NCBI RefSeq assembly: GCF_000294775.2
Contig: NZ_CP015506.1
Span: forward strand, 3,695,501-3,759,500
Reading direction: 5' to 3'
DNA from: Cytobacillus oceanisediminis 2691
Lineage (GTDB): Bacteria; Bacillota; Bacilli; Bacillales; Cytobacillaceae
Length of the DNA stretch: 64,000 nucleotides
Below are positions 42,291 through 51,546 of this stretch, piece after piece. The notes under the pieces are model-generated. The model was given only the letters and a program-made list of their open reading frames with translations, searched no databases and was not told where the DNA came from. The position numbers were made by a program, and so were the translations under genes. How positions within the stretch are numbered: position 1 is the stretch's first letter; each line of letters opens with the position of its first letter.

Positions 42291-43907
42291 CTAATCAATT
42301 GCCAGCGGAATGAATATCCGGAATACCGTTCCTTTTCCTTTTTCACTATTAACCTCAATACGTCCCTTCATCCGGTCGACAATTTGGTAGCATACCAGCA
42401 GGCCCATCCCAGTTCCCTTTTCTTTCAAAGAATAAAAAGCGGTTCCCAATCTATCCATTTCTTCTCTTGTCATACCAATCCCGGTATCAGAAATTTCAAA
42501 AACACCATATATACCTTCAGTGGATACCGAAAGTGACAAACAGCCCCCATTTTTCATGGCTTCAATGCCGTTTTTATAAATATTGATCAAAACCTGCTTT
42601 AACTCACTGGCATTCCCTTGTATCCATATACCTTCAGATATCTCGGAAGCAACAGATATATTTTTTGACATCATGGCATAAGAGTTCATTAGATCAATTA
42701 CACCGGCAGCAAGTTCTCCGGCATTAATTGCCTCTACTTGTTCTATATCAGGTTTGGCAAGGGATAAATAATCATTTATGATTGTTTCCGCCCTATCCAT
42801 CTCATCAATCATAAGCTTTATGTACATTTTTTCTTCTTCGGTCATTTCTTCCTTAGCCAAAAAAATTTGTAGAAATCCTTTTACTACCGTCATTGGGTTT
42901 CTGATTTCATGTGCCACCGAAGCAGCAAGCTGGCCAATTGCGTTCATCTTTTCAGCTCTTTGCAGCTCTTTAAGAATCTTTGTCCTTTCCATGATATGCT
43001 CCATTTCCCCTATTGCTTCTTCAAAGCGATGTGAAGAGGGAGTATTCCTTGGCACTGTCCCAAATTGCTCGGAAGTGGCAGACAGTCTTTCAAAAAGGAT
43101 AGCCAGCCGGGTGGTCATAAAGTTAAATCTCTCTGAAAGAATGCCTAAATCTGCTTGATTAGAAGGCTTTAACTTTACGTTAAAGTTACCGCTGCTGACT
43201 TCTTTAAAACCTGAAATAATATCATTAATTGGCTCTAATACTTTTTTAAGACCCCGTTTCAAAACAAAATATACTAAAAAGATAATGATTAAAAATAAGC
43301 CTGATAAATAAAGGGCTAAATCTCTTTGAATCGATTTCAGCACAGCAGCATCAATATCGATACATAATATGGCAATAATATTTCCTTTAGAGTCCACAAT
43401 AGGTGAAAAGGCAGAAATCCAGGTGCCAAACTGATCCTGATAAACCTTACTGGATGCAGTACTTCTCTTCTGCACAGCTTCCGTTAAACCATCTATAAAA
43501 TCGTCACTTGCCGAATAAAATGAAAATGATTCCAGGCCCATTTCTTTAGAGCTTTTGGAAGTTACTAATAACTTTACCGAGTTATCATCACTTTTTTCCG
43601 GCATCAGCAGTGAAGCATTTGAATAGGCTGCCTTTTCATTTACCAATGAAATAACATGTTGCAGCCTTTTATAAGCCGGATCGGACGGATCCTGATATTC
43701 CTTTACTTTTTCAACATCTTTGTACTCTATAACAGAGCTCCAAAGAGAAGCCATGTCAGTCACTCTATCTGTAAGCTGCTTCTCCAGATGCCGGGTTTCA
43801 ACCATAAAGCTGATGCCTGCTGTAAAAACTGTGACAAAGATAGAAATGAGGAAGGAGAATAACAGTACTTTTCTGAACAAAGGCAGATTTTTTATTTGAT
43901 CCTTCAT
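42291..43907 (-). CDS. Membrane sensor histidine kinase, sporulation-kinase-like
   Basis: 538 aa. TM1 about 13-35, an extracytoplasmic sensor of about 160 residues (a Cache-type fold judged by DQFGTWISAFSPIVDSKGNIIAILCIDID), TM2 about 199-216, HAMP about 217-272. HisKA follows with H333 in VAHEIRNPMTVVKGFLQ, then N, G1 (SDTGIGM) and G2 (GTGMGLLV) boxes. The phosphoacceptor context is that of KinA-KinE and other phosphorelay kinases. No response regulator is adjacent, so it may feed Spo0F. The 5' gap is 249 bp and contains no gene. Confidence 0.92.
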   Translation of the reverse strand: MKDQIKNLPLFRKVLLFSFLISIFVTVFTAGISFMVETRHLEKQLTDRVTDMASLWSSVIEYKDVEKVKEYQDPSDPAYKRLQHVISLVNEKAAYSNASLLMPEKSDDNSVKLLVTSKSSKEMGLESFSFYSASDDFIDGLTEAVQKRSTASSKVYQDQFGTWISAFSPIVDSKGNIIAILCIDIDAAVLKSIQRDLALYLSGLFLIIIFLVYFVLKRGLKKVLEPINDIISGFKEVSSGNFNVKLKPSNQADLGILSERFNFMTTRLAILFERLSATSEQFGTVPRNTPSSHRFEEAIGEMEHIMERTKILKELQRAEKMNAIGQLAASVAHEIRNPMTVVKGFLQIFLAKEEMTEEEKMYIKLMIDEMDRAETIINDYLSLAKPDIEQVEAINAGELAAGVIDLMNSYAMMSKNISVASEISEGIWIQGNASELKQVLINIYKNGIEAMKNGGCLSLSVSTEGIYGVFEISDTGIGMTREEMDRLGTAFYSLKEKGTGMGLLVCYQIVDRMKGRIEVNSEKGKGTVFRIFIPLAID

Positions 43908-44118
43908 ATAGCAGTCACCGATTCCTTATATTCTAAGTAGCTATCTAACCTTTTTCGGCAAAATTCTGCTGAAATCCTCTAAAAACGCCAAAGTTTTAAA
44001 AGTGCAGCATTTATATCCTGGTCAAAAACGGAAGGCCCTTGATCGGGTAGGAGCTGGATGCAGATAATTTTTCATCAAAGTTATTCACATCGTTATATTT
44101 TATAAATTCCTAAACTGC

Positions 44119-44148
44119 AAAAAAACGCATAGCCTGATAGCCATGCGT
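44119..44148 (-). terminator. Intrinsic terminator after degV
   Basis: ACGCAT pairs with ATGCGT and the stem extends inward with a G-U pair. Seven U residues follow on the minus strand. Confidence 0.85.
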
Positions 44149-44156
44149 CCGTTTTA

Positions 44157-45002
44157 TTAATCTTCCAGATGATACATAAATCCAATTGCTCCTGGTCCCG
44201 TATGTGTACTGATAATTGGAGTTGTTTCTTCGATTTCAATTTCTGCAGCAGCATCCAGCTCTTCAATCATTTTCTTCAGTTTAGAAGCTAACTCAATGCC
44301 TTCTGCATGGACAAGGCCTACACCTTTTATTGTTTTCCCTTTGATATCCTCTGCAAATTGCTTGGCCAAATACTTGGCCACCTGGGTATGGCTTCTTACT
44401 TTGGCAACTGGTGTGTATACACCGCCTTCAAGCGAGGCAATTGGTTTTATATTCAGCAAGGACCCGATCATGGCCTTGCCTTTGCCGATTCTTCCGCCTT
44501 TCACAAGATTTTCCAGCGTATCTACTACTACAAATAATTTAGTATTACTGCGAATGGTTTCCAGCCGGCTGACAATTTCCTGAATACTTTTCCCTTCGCT
44601 GGCCATTTTTGCAGCCTCCAATACTTGAAAAGCCAGTGCTTTGGATATATATCTTGAATCAACCACTGTAACATTTGCATGTGACATAGCTGCTGCACTT
44701 TCTGCTGATTGAACAGTACCGCTCATTCCGCCAGTCATATGAATAGAGAGAATATCATAGCCTTGGTCACCAAACCTGTCATACACCTCAGCTAATACTC
44801 CTGCAGGAGGCTGGGAGCTTTTAGGCAACTCGTCCGCTTCTTTCATTTTTCTCATGAATTCAGATGGAGTAATATCAACCCGGTCCAAGTATGTATTACC
44901 TTCTATGTGAATAGATAGCGGGACAACTTCAATATCGAATTTTTCAATCAATTCGCTGGATAGGTCAGCTGTAGAATCTGTTACAATTTTAATTTTAGCC
45001 AT
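44157..45002 (-). CDS. DegV family fatty-acid-binding protein
   Basis: 281 aa. DSTADLS near the N-terminus, PKSSQPP, SIHMTGGMSGTVQSA and the C-terminal THTGPGAIG are the DegV signatures. These proteins bind one fatty acid in a cleft and, as FakB, present it to the kinase FakA for phosphorylation. FakA is not in the window. Located in the ypm region, so not necessarily the DegV encoded next to comF in B. subtilis. No symbol assigned. Confidence 0.93.
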   Translation of the reverse strand: MAKIKIVTDSTADLSSELIEKFDIEVVPLSIHIEGNTYLDRVDITPSEFMRKMKEADELPKSSQPPAGVLAEVYDRFGDQGYDILSIHMTGGMSGTVQSAESAAAMSHANVTVVDSRYISKALAFQVLEAAKMASEGKSIQEIVSRLETIRSNTKLFVVVDTLENLVKGGRIGKGKAMIGSLLNIKPIASLEGGVYTPVAKVRSHTQVAKYLAKQFAEDIKGKTIKGVGLVHAEGIELASKLKKMIEELDAAAEIEIEETTPIISTHTGPGAIGFMYHLED

Positions 45003-45116
45003 TATGCTTTCACTTCCCCTGGATTAACAATTAGTTCATATTATACATTTAAGCAAAATACAAATAAAGCGATAAATATAAAGCCTGTATTTCTCCTCCT
45101 CAAGTGGCCAAAAAAA

Positions 45117-45135
45117 TACCGGCTGGCTGCCGGCA
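45117..45135 (-). terminator. Intrinsic terminator after ypmP
   Basis: CCGGC pairs with GCCGG around a 5-nt loop, followed by seven U residues on the minus strand. Confidence 0.7.
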
Positions 45136-45144
45136 TCAAAGTTG

Positions 45145-45396
45145 TTAAGCGTTATTTTTTAATTCTGGAGTCTTAAAAATCTCTTCATAGACGGGCCACT
45201 TTAAAACTCGCTTTAGATATTCTCTAAATGAATGGTTCTTAAGTGTTTTCTCATTGGCGTTAGTGGCCGCAATAAAAGTTTTCAAACGGACTTGGATCAT
45301 AAAATAATAAGGGCTATCTTTTGCCAATACAGGAATTTCAATAATTTTTACCTTCTGTCCAACAGCATTTTTGAACTCTAGGCTTTTAAATAGCAA
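45145..45396 (-). CDS. ypmP: YpmP (DUF2535) protein, 83 aa
   Basis: The start is a TTG (LLFKSLEFKNAVGQKVKI) with AGAGGA 8 nt upstream. This gives 83 residues, the size I remember for B. subtilis YpmP; the frame is open 15 codons further upstream. Small soluble protein with VKIIEIPVL and FREYLKRVLKWPVYEEIF segments. Function unknown. It sits between degV and ilvA as in B. subtilis, with the tat genes inserted before it. Confidence 0.85.
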   Translation of the reverse strand: MLFKSLEFKNAVGQKVKIIEIPVLAKDSPYYFMIQVRLKTFIAATNANEKTLKNHSFREYLKRVLKWPVYEEIFKTPELKNNA

Positions 45397-45485
45397 AATA
45401 TCAATCCTCTTTTTCACCCGTTTGTTTATATTATACCCCAAATACGGCTCGAAATGTGTCTGATTATGCTATCTGATTAATTTTT

Positions 45486-46223
45486 TTAAGAAGATGCCTC
45501 TCCTGAATTCTCTGCCTTTTTCAGCTTTCTTTTGTAAACAATTTTAGATAAGTTGATGCTTATTTCATAAAGCAGAAGCAATGGAATAGTGACAAGAATA
45601 TCAGACATGAAGTCAGGAGGTGATATAACAACTGAAATCACGACAAGGACAAAATAAGCATACTTCCTGATTTTAGTAAGCACATAAGGATTAATGATTC
45701 CAAGCGAAGTCAGGAACATGATGACTACAGGGAGTTCAAACAAAACTCCAAAAGGCAAAGTCATATTTAGGACAAAGCGGAAATATTTATCCGCAGTGAA
45801 ATTAGCCTCAAACATTTCTCCACCCAATTCAACAAGAAAACTCAATACTGTGGGGAAAATGACAAAATAGCCAAAGCAAAGACCGATAATGAACAATATA
45901 AAAAGCGCCGGCACATAAGAAAGAGAAATCTTCCGCTCAGCGGCTGTCAGGGCAGGCTTGACAAAAAGCCAAATCTGCAAAGCCAGAACGGGAATTGTTC
46001 CTGCAACTGCAATGACCGTAGCAAGCATAAAGTAAACCCAGATAATATCACTTGGACCCAGGACAATCAATTTGACGTCCAGGTCTCTTACCAGCCATTT
46101 ATAAATATCCTCCACAAAAACAAAGCCTGCAATAAAAAACAGGATAAATGCTGATGCCGTTATAATGAGTCTTTTTCTTAATTCATCTAGATGTTCGACT
46201 AAATTTAACTCTTTTTCTTCCAT
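45486..46223 (-). CDS. tatC: Twin-arginine translocase subunit TatC
   Basis: 245 aa, six transmembrane segments. The N-terminal HLDELRKRLI motif recognises the twin-arginine signal. The conserved Phe/Glu-bearing periplasmic loop and PFGVLFELPVVIMFL are present. It forms the minimal Gram-positive Tat receptor with TatA encoded upstream. The two genes are separated by about 97 nt and two hairpins, so tatC expression may depend on read-through or its own promoter. No Tat substrate gene is next to it. Confidence 0.96.
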   Translation of the reverse strand: MEEKELNLVEHLDELRKRLIITASAFILFFIAGFVFVEDIYKWLVRDLDVKLIVLGPSDIIWVYFMLATVIAVAGTIPVLALQIWLFVKPALTAAERKISLSYVPALFILFIIGLCFGYFVIFPTVLSFLVELGGEMFEANFTADKYFRFVLNMTLPFGVLFELPVVIMFLTSLGIINPYVLTKIRKYAYFVLVVISVVISPPDFMSDILVTIPLLLLYEISINLSKIVYKRKLKKAENSGEASS

Positions 46224-46252
46224 ATAATTCTCCTGCTAATTTTATAAAAAAC

Positions 46253-46271
46253 CAGGCTATGGCCCAGCCTG
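46253..46271 (-). terminator. Hairpin with U-run between tatA and tatC
   Basis: CAGGCT pairs with AGCCTG around a 7-nt loop and is followed by GG and six U residues on the minus strand. It is a partial terminator candidate. Confidence 0.6.
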
Positions 46272-46293
46272 CTGTATCTGAAACCAAAACAAA

Positions 46294-46322
46294 AAGGTGC
46301 AAGAAGTATATCCTTACACCTT
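46294..46322 (-). terminator. Terminator-like hairpin at the end of tatA
   Basis: AAGGTG pairs with CACCTT, with inner AAG/CTT pairing, then UUUUUG on the minus strand. It overlaps the tatA stop codon. Confidence 0.6.
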
Positions 46323-46518
46323 ATTTAACCGTTTTTTTCTTAGAATCCTGTTCAAATTCTTCCATTACGTCACTCGTTAAATCACGGGTGGATTTTTTGA
46401 ATTCTCTAAGTGTTTCACCAAAAGCACGGCCAATTTCCGGCAGTTTTTTTGGTCCGAATATGATTAACGCTAAAACAAGGATTAAAATTAATCCCGGAAC
46501 ACCAATATTTGAAAGCAT
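46321..46518 (-). CDS. tatA: Twin-arginine translocase subunit TatA
   Basis: 65 aa starting [18 protein letters not shown] behind AAAGGAGATG. One transmembrane helix, the [10 protein letters not shown] hinge, then the amphipathic helix ([17 protein letters not shown]) and an acidic/basic tail. TatA oligomers form the translocation path. The Phe-Gly-Pro hinge is intact. The gene precedes tatC and replaces the yplP position of B. subtilis. Confidence 0.95.
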   Translation of the reverse strand: MLSNIGVPGLILILVLALIIFGPKKLPEIGRAFGETLREFKKSTRDLTSDVMEEFEQDSKKKTVK

Positions 46519-46663
46519 ATTCACATCTCCTTTTAAGTACTTCCCATCTGAATCTAATACGATTATAGTACTTTTCAAAGGAAATGTCACAGATATCATC
46601 AAAATTCATATTTCAGTCACAAATCATAGTAAATAATATGAAGCTGCCAAGTCATCCGGGTGC

Positions 46664-47932
46664 TTATACCAGCAGATGAAAAAGGTTACTGTCTTTGTTT
46701 ATCTCTTTGTATGAAAATCCTTTTTTATTCATTCTTAAAATGAGGTCACTATAGTCCTCTTTATGCTTTAACTCAATTCCCACAAGGGCTGGACCATTTT
46801 CTTTATTATTTTTCTTCGTGTACTCAAAACGTGTAATATCGTCTGCCGGGCCAAGAACCTCGTCAAGAAACTCTCTTAATGCTCCGGCACGCTGAGGGAA
46901 ATTCACAATAAAGTGGTAAAGCAGGCCTTCATAAAGCAAGGACCTCTCTTTTATTTCCTGCATTCGTCCAATATCATTATTGCCGCCGCTGATCACACAT
47001 ACGACATTCTTTCCTTTAATTTGCTCCCTGCACATATCAAGTGCGGCTATTGGCAGCGCACCTGCAGGCTCAGCCACAATCGCATGCTCATTATATAATT
47101 CAAGGATCGTCGTACACACTTTCCCTTCAGGCACCATGAAAATATCATCAACAAGCTCATTGCAGATTTCATAGGTTTTTTCACCGACACATTTTACTGC
47201 CGCTCCATCTACGAACTTATCAATTTCCTCGAGAGGCGCTACTGCTTGAGCCCTGATAGATTCACTCATCGATGGTGCTCCTGCCGGTTCTACTCCAATC
47301 ATCTGTGTTTCCGGTGATATACTTTTTATGTAAGTGCTCAGTCCGGCCATTAATCCGCCTCCGCCAATACTCGCAAAAACAAAATCTGCAGGCTCTTCAC
47401 AGTCGTTAAGGATTTCCACCGCTACTGTCCCTTGTCCTGCAATCACCATTTGATCATCAAATGGGTGAATAAATGCCCTGCTTTCCGCCTCTGCACATTT
47501 AAGAGCTTCGTAATAGGAATCATCAAAGGTATCTCCTACGAGAATGATTTCCACTGAGTCCCTCCCAAACAGCTCCACCTGACTTACTTTTTGTCTCGGT
47601 GTGGTTGCCGGCATAAAAATTTTTCCCTGGACGCCAAGATGCCTGCATGCATAGGCAACTCCCTGTGCATGGTTCCCAGCACTTGCACAGACAACACCAT
47701 TTTCCAGCTCCACCGCAGTTAAAGATTTAACTTTATAGTAGGCACCTCTTAATTTAAATGAGCGGACATGCTGAAGATCTTCTCTTTTCAGATAGACATT
47801 GCACCCATACTTTTCTGATAGACGTTCATTTTTCTGTAAAGGTGTATGGGCAACAATATCCTTTAGCTGCTGGTATGCAATCAAAATATCTTCCAACTGC
47901 ACCCATTTTTTTGTCATTACCTTCTGTTCCAT
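46664..47932 (-). CDS. ilvA: Threonine ammonia-lyase IlvA
   Basis: 422 aa, biosynthetic threonine deaminase making 2-oxobutyrate for isoleucine. HVRSFKLRGAYYK contains the PLP Lys. ASAGNHAQGVAYAC and SIGGGGLMAGLS are phosphate-binding loops, and the C-terminal ACT-like regulatory part (YHFIVNFPQRAGALREFLDEV) confers feedback control. MEQKVMTKKWVQLED is chosen as the start, with AAGAGGGTGG upstream. No T-box or leader peptide was seen in the 170-bp upstream gap. Confidence 0.96.
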   Translation of the reverse strand: MEQKVMTKKWVQLEDILIAYQQLKDIVAHTPLQKNERLSEKYGCNVYLKREDLQHVRSFKLRGAYYKVKSLTAVELENGVVCASAGNHAQGVAYACRHLGVQGKIFMPATTPRQKVSQVELFGRDSVEIILVGDTFDDSYYEALKCAEAESRAFIHPFDDQMVIAGQGTVAVEILNDCEEPADFVFASIGGGGLMAGLSTYIKSISPETQMIGVEPAGAPSMSESIRAQAVAPLEEIDKFVDGAAVKCVGEKTYEICNELVDDIFMVPEGKVCTTILELYNEHAIVAEPAGALPIAALDMCREQIKGKNVVCVISGGNNDIGRMQEIKERSLLYEGLLYHFIVNFPQRAGALREFLDEVLGPADDITRFEYTKKNNKENGPALVGIELKHKEDYSDLILRMNKKGFSYKEINKDSNLFHLLV

Positions 47933-48104
47933 TTTGCCACCCTCTTCTTTACAAGTTATTAATTTGTACATTATACCATGACAAATCATGATTTCAATCG
48001 GGTTTTTTTAAAATTTACATTTTTCGAATTATTTTAAGGATAGAAATCGCTGAAACTGACATATAATAAGCAAAAGCTAATTTATATCTCAAAGGGGTGC
48101 CGGA

Positions 48105-48341
48105 ATGGAGTTTTCTTTATGCAGTCTGGATAGCGCTTTGCCTGTAGAAGTAACATTGGATGAAGATAACGGCAGGTATATGATTCGGAAAAGCGACACG
48201 AGCGGAGAGTACTTCAACAGTGCTGACGAATTAATACAATGGGTGAAAACCAACTTTACAGCAGAAGAGTTTTGCGATCCCAAAGAATACCACGGAATGA
48301 TTCAGAAAATGACAGATTATTTAGTGAATCCCAATTTCTAA
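48105..48341 (+). CDS. Uncharacterised small soluble protein, 78 aa
   Basis: AAAGGGGTGCCGGA precedes the ATG, and a clear terminator follows. The protein is acidic (TLDEDNGRYMIRKSDTSGEYFNSADELIQWVK in outline) and resembles a single alpha/beta domain. It is divergent from ilvA and convergent with the acyltransferase gene. I do not recognise a named family; no signal or membrane segment. Confidence 0.75.
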   Translation: MEFSLCSLDSALPVEVTLDEDNGRYMIRKSDTSGEYFNSADELIQWVKTNFTAEEFCDPKEYHGMIQKMTDYLVNPNF

Positions 48342-48365
48342 TTTAATTAACCGCATAATTTAAAT

Positions 48366-48390
48366 AAGGCCCCTGACTGAAAGGGGCCTT
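48366..48390. terminator. Bidirectional intrinsic terminator
   Basis: AAGGCCCC pairs with GGGGCCTT around a 9-nt loop between convergent genes. Confidence 0.85.
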
Positions 48391-48394
48391 CTTC

Positions 48395-49126
48395 TTATGA
48401 CGCGATCTTCTTGCCTGTAAGGCTGCTGCAGATTATTTCTCTTACTTCCTGCGCAAGAAACTTTGCTTCCATATTTTGAACGATCCTGGAATTCACAGGC
48501 TTACACACCTGGATTTCTATTTTAGCCGGCTTTATGAGCCTCCCATTCTTTTCAAACACATCAGCTGTCCCTTTAATGGAAATTGGCACAATCGGAACAC
48601 CTGCATCCTGTGCAAGCCTGAATCCGCCCACCTTAAAAGGCGCTACCTGACCGCCCTTGCTTCTGGTTCCTTCCGGAAAAATCAGGAGAGAGTGCCCCTG
48701 CCTTAATAGTAATGCAGCATCCTTTAAAGAATTGACAGCCTTGCTGCGATTGCTGCGATCAATAAAAACACAGTTCATGACTTCCATCCATGAAGAGATA
48801 ATGGGTGCTTTCTTAACTTCAACTTTTGAAATAAAACCAAAAGGTTTATCAATAGATGCAAGAAGGACTGGAATATCAAAATCCCCTTCATGGTTGCAAA
48901 CAATGACAACAGGTCCGCCCGGAATCAATTCCTGCCCCTTAACTTTCACTTGAGAGCCTGAGATTTTCATAATTGTCCTGGACCACTTCTGCGGCACTTT
49001 ATGGATAATGCGGTCTCGTTCCTCAACAGGGAGCGCAGCATTCAGTTTCCTCATTCGGGTTAGTGCAGGCAGGCTATAAACCAAATATCCGCCCATATAC
49101 AGAAAAAAGATTATTAATCGAAGCAT
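48395..49126 (-). CDS. plsC: 1-acyl-sn-glycerol-3-phosphate acyltransferase (PlsC, YpkP-like)
   Basis: 243 aa. N-terminal membrane anchor (RLIIFFLYMGGYLVYSL). The HX4D motif is NHEGDFD, followed by FIDRSNR, the FPEGTRS acceptor motif, and VPIVPISIKG. Transfers a second acyl chain to lysophosphatidic acid at the inner membrane face. Located upstream of dfrA-thyA on the same strand, but dfrA has its own terminator. Matches B. subtilis ypkP in order. Confidence 0.93.
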   Translation of the reverse strand: MLRLIIFFLYMGGYLVYSLPALTRMRKLNAALPVEERDRIIHKVPQKWSRTIMKISGSQVKVKGQELIPGGPVVIVCNHEGDFDIPVLLASIDKPFGFISKVEVKKAPIISSWMEVMNCVFIDRSNRSKAVNSLKDAALLLRQGHSLLIFPEGTRSKGGQVAPFKVGGFRLAQDAGVPIVPISIKGTADVFEKNGRLIKPAKIEIQVCKPVNSRIVQNMEAKFLAQEVREIICSSLTGKKIAS

Positions 49127-49211
49127 AATGACCTCCAGATCTTGGGATGGTTTACATTATATAATAATCAGGTTCCTTTCACTATATGTTTACAGAATAA
49201 ATGATAAAAAC

Positions 49212-49239
49212 AAAGCAGCCCGCCGGAGCGAGCTGCTTT
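49212..49239 (-). terminator. Intrinsic terminator after dfrA
   Basis: AAAGCAGC pairs with GCTGCTTT, then UUUGUUUUU on the minus strand. Confidence 0.8.
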
Positions 49240-49244
49240 TAAGA

Positions 49245-49730
49245 TTATTTTCTTTTATAAATGAGGAATTCAAAATCATATGGATTTTTTTCATCCCTGG
49301 TGCCCTTCTCCCTTGAAAGGAGATCCCATTCTGACATGTCTAATTCCGGAAAGTATGTGTCTCCTGCAAATTGGTCATAAATCATAGTCAAATAGAGACG
49401 ATCTGCTGCAGGAAGGATGGCTTTAAAAATCTCGGCACCGCCAATGACGAAGATTTCATCTTCCTTTACACCGCTGTACTTCAGAAGCTCTTCAACCGTA
49501 TTTACAACTGTGCATCCTTCACAGGAAAAGGATTTATTCCGGGTAATAACAATATTCTCTCTCCCCGGCAGAGGTCTTCCGATTGAATCCCAGGTTTTTC
49601 GTCCCATGGCAATCGGATGTCCCATCGTAGTTCTTTTAAAGAACTTTAAATCCTCAGGCAGATGCCAGGGAAGTTTATTATCCTTGCCGATCACTCGATT
49701 CTCATCCATTGCCCACATTAAAGAAATCAT
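49245..49730 (-). CDS. dfrA: Dihydrofolate reductase
   Basis: 161 aa. Reduces dihydrofolate to tetrahydrofolate with NADPH, regenerating the cofactor used by thymidylate synthase. [27 protein letters not shown] contains the Met20-type loop and the active-site acidic residue (PEDL). [16 protein letters not shown] binds NADPH and FVIGGAEIF is the conserved Gly-Gly block. Its ATG overlaps the thyA stop (ATGA), so the two are coupled. Confidence 0.97.
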   Translation of the reverse strand: MISLMWAMDENRVIGKDNKLPWHLPEDLKFFKRTTMGHPIAMGRKTWDSIGRPLPGRENIVITRNKSFSCEGCTVVNTVEELLKYSGVKEDEIFVIGGAEIFKAILPAADRLYLTMIYDQFAGDTYFPELDMSEWDLLSREKGTRDEKNPYDFEFLIYKRK

Positions 49731-50521
49731 ACACTGACAACTCCTTTAATATGAGGGTGGGGATTATAGTCTTCCAGCTGGAAATCATCAAACTTAAAGC
49801 TGAAAATATCTTTCACATCCGGATTAATGATCATTTTTGGAAGCGGCCGGGGATCACGGCTCAGCTGGAGGTTTACCTGGTCAATATGATTCTGGTAAAT
49901 ATGCACATCTCCGAAAGTATGTACGAATTCACCAGGCTCCAGATCGCACACCTGTGCAACCATCATAGTCAGTAAAGCATAGGAAGCAATATTAAACGGA
50001 ACCCCGAGAAAAACATCCGCAGATCTCTGATAAAGCTGGCAGGAAAGCTTTCCATCTGCTGCATAAAACTGGAACATGCAGTGGCAAGGCGGCAAAGCCA
50101 TTTTTTCTATCTCTCCTGCGTTCCAGGCATTTACTATCAGCCGGCGGGAATCAGGATTTGTTTTAATCTGGTCAATCAGGCTGCTAATCTGATCAACTGT
50201 ATTTCCATCGGCACCTGTCCATGATCTCCATTGATGACCATATACCGGCCCAAGATTGCCTTCCTCGTCAGCCCATTCATTCCAGATTCGCACACCATTC
50301 TCCTGAAGGTATTTTACATTGGTATCACCGTTTAAAAACCATAACAGCTCATGGATAATGGATTTTAAATGCAATTTCTTTGTTGTAACCAATGGGAAGC
50401 CTTCCTGCAGGTTAAAGCGCATCTGATAGCCAAATGTACTTATTGTCCCTGTACCAGTGCGGTCTTCTTTCTTTGTCCCATTCTCCAAAACATGCTTGCA
50501 TAGATCCAAATATTGTTTCAT
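49727..50521 (-). CDS. thyA: Thymidylate synthase, 264 aa
   Basis: Makes dTMP from dUMP with methylene-tetrahydrofolate. The nucleophile Cys is in [21 protein letters not shown] binds phosphate, and [23 protein letters not shown] is the dUMP-contact region. The 264-residue length is that of the E. coli ThyA/B. subtilis ThyB type. AAAAAAGGTTGGGTTGAA precedes the ATG, a weak ribosome binding site. Forms an operon with dfrA. Confidence 0.97.
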   Translation of the reverse strand: MKQYLDLCKHVLENGTKKEDRTGTGTISTFGYQMRFNLQEGFPLVTTKKLHLKSIIHELLWFLNGDTNVKYLQENGVRIWNEWADEEGNLGPVYGHQWRSWTGADGNTVDQISSLIDQIKTNPDSRRLIVNAWNAGEIEKMALPPCHCMFQFYAADGKLSCQLYQRSADVFLGVPFNIASYALLTMMVAQVCDLEPGEFVHTFGDVHIYQNHIDQVNLQLSRDPRPLPKMIINPDVKDIFSFKFDDFQLEDYNPHPHIKGVVSV

Positions 50522-50612
50522 TTCAACCCAACCTTTTTTAAATACTCATTGCTATTGTACACGAATTTCCGTAAATTTCACATCGGATAAAAATTAAGAG
50601 AATACGGTGAAA

Positions 50613-51314
50613 TTAGTTTAATTTGTTTATAAAATCATAGGTCTTCGGAGCATTCACACTTAATGATTTCCTGGATTCCCCGCCTGCAAAATACATGGCA
50701 AAAGCCTCAGCGAAATATTCTTCAGGGAAGGATAGAAAATAGTTTTGACCCGGGAACAATTTAGCTTTCTCAGCTTTCCAGACAGAGAGAAACTTCTGAT
50801 TAAATCGGATGCCATTGTAAACATAGCGATCAACAGAATGGGCAAGTTCATGAAGTTCCAGGTTAATGGATCCATGGCCTTTCCCCTTCTCACTGTAGCC
50901 TATTTTAACAAGGACTGTTTTTGCCCCGCCAATCCCCGGGACATCGTCCCAAGTGGTACCCCCTGTATAGCCGCGGGGAATTACCCCTTCAAGGTGCTGG
51001 GCTGTAGGATTATCAGTAAGCTTTCCTACGAATAATTTCACCCTGATATCTTCATCCTCTATTTTGGTCAGCAGGGAAGCTGGCAGATTATCCACCCGGG
51101 AAATCATTTCTGCAGCCTCCCCCTCATCAAAAGGTTCGAGCGGCAATATAAAAATGCCGCCAAGCTGTCGTGGAGATTTTAAACTGAGAAACTCTTTAAG
51201 CTGGGAGGAATTCGGATAATCTTTTAGTTTGATCCCGCCCATGGCAGCCTGAGAGTTCCCCAGCAGTGCAAGGGAAACCATCATGATTGTAAATGTCAGT
51301 GCCATTTTGCGCAT
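50613..51314 (-). CDS. Secreted metalloprotease resembling Pro-Pro endopeptidases (M34-like)
   Basis: 233 aa with a signal peptide (MALTFTIMMVSLALLGNSQA). Zinc motif HELAHSVD (H155, E156, H159) and a distal FPEEYFAEAFAMYF with the third ligand Glu. The stretches KLTDN, GVIPRGYTGG, TWDDVPGIGG and KGKGHGSINLELHE closely resemble what I remember of Clostridioides difficile PPEP-1, which cuts between two prolines in surface adhesins. Length also agrees. GAAGGGG precedes the ATG. No Pro-Pro-rich substrate protein is encoded nearby, so the target is unknown. Confidence 0.88.
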   Translation of the reverse strand: MRKMALTFTIMMVSLALLGNSQAAMGGIKLKDYPNSSQLKEFLSLKSPRQLGGIFILPLEPFDEGEAAEMISRVDNLPASLLTKIEDEDIRVKLFVGKLTDNPTAQHLEGVIPRGYTGGTTWDDVPGIGGAKTVLVKIGYSEKGKGHGSINLELHELAHSVDRYVYNGIRFNQKFLSVWKAEKAKLFPGQNYFLSFPEEYFAEAFAMYFAGGESRKSLSVNAPKTYDFINKLN

Positions 51315-51505
51315 TTTAAAAGCCCCTTCTGCTAATCTAAGATGTATAATTTACGGGCAACAGAGCTCTTTGAAGTGTCTAAGCTGCGGAACTGCCTGAA
51401 TGGAGAAAAAATTTTTAACCGTTCTGTTAATCTATTAAAATTATAACATACGAATGAAGAAGTTGAAGGAAACAAATGATGGGAAAATTAAATGAAAATT
51501 CAAAA

Positions 51506-51529
51506 AGGGCCCGAATAAATTCGGGCCCT
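51506..51529 (-). terminator. Strong terminator of the YceG-TelA-TerD unit
   Basis: AGGGCCCGAA pairs with TTCGGGCCCT around a 4-nt loop. A five-base A-run gives the minus-strand U-tail. Confidence 0.9.
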
Positions 51530-51546
51530 GCCAATGAATATCTTTA

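Noticed and set aside
47990..48104. A T-box or leader peptide for ilvA
   Set aside because: The 170-bp gap has no specifier-loop or T-box consensus and no Ile/Val/Leu-rich short frame.
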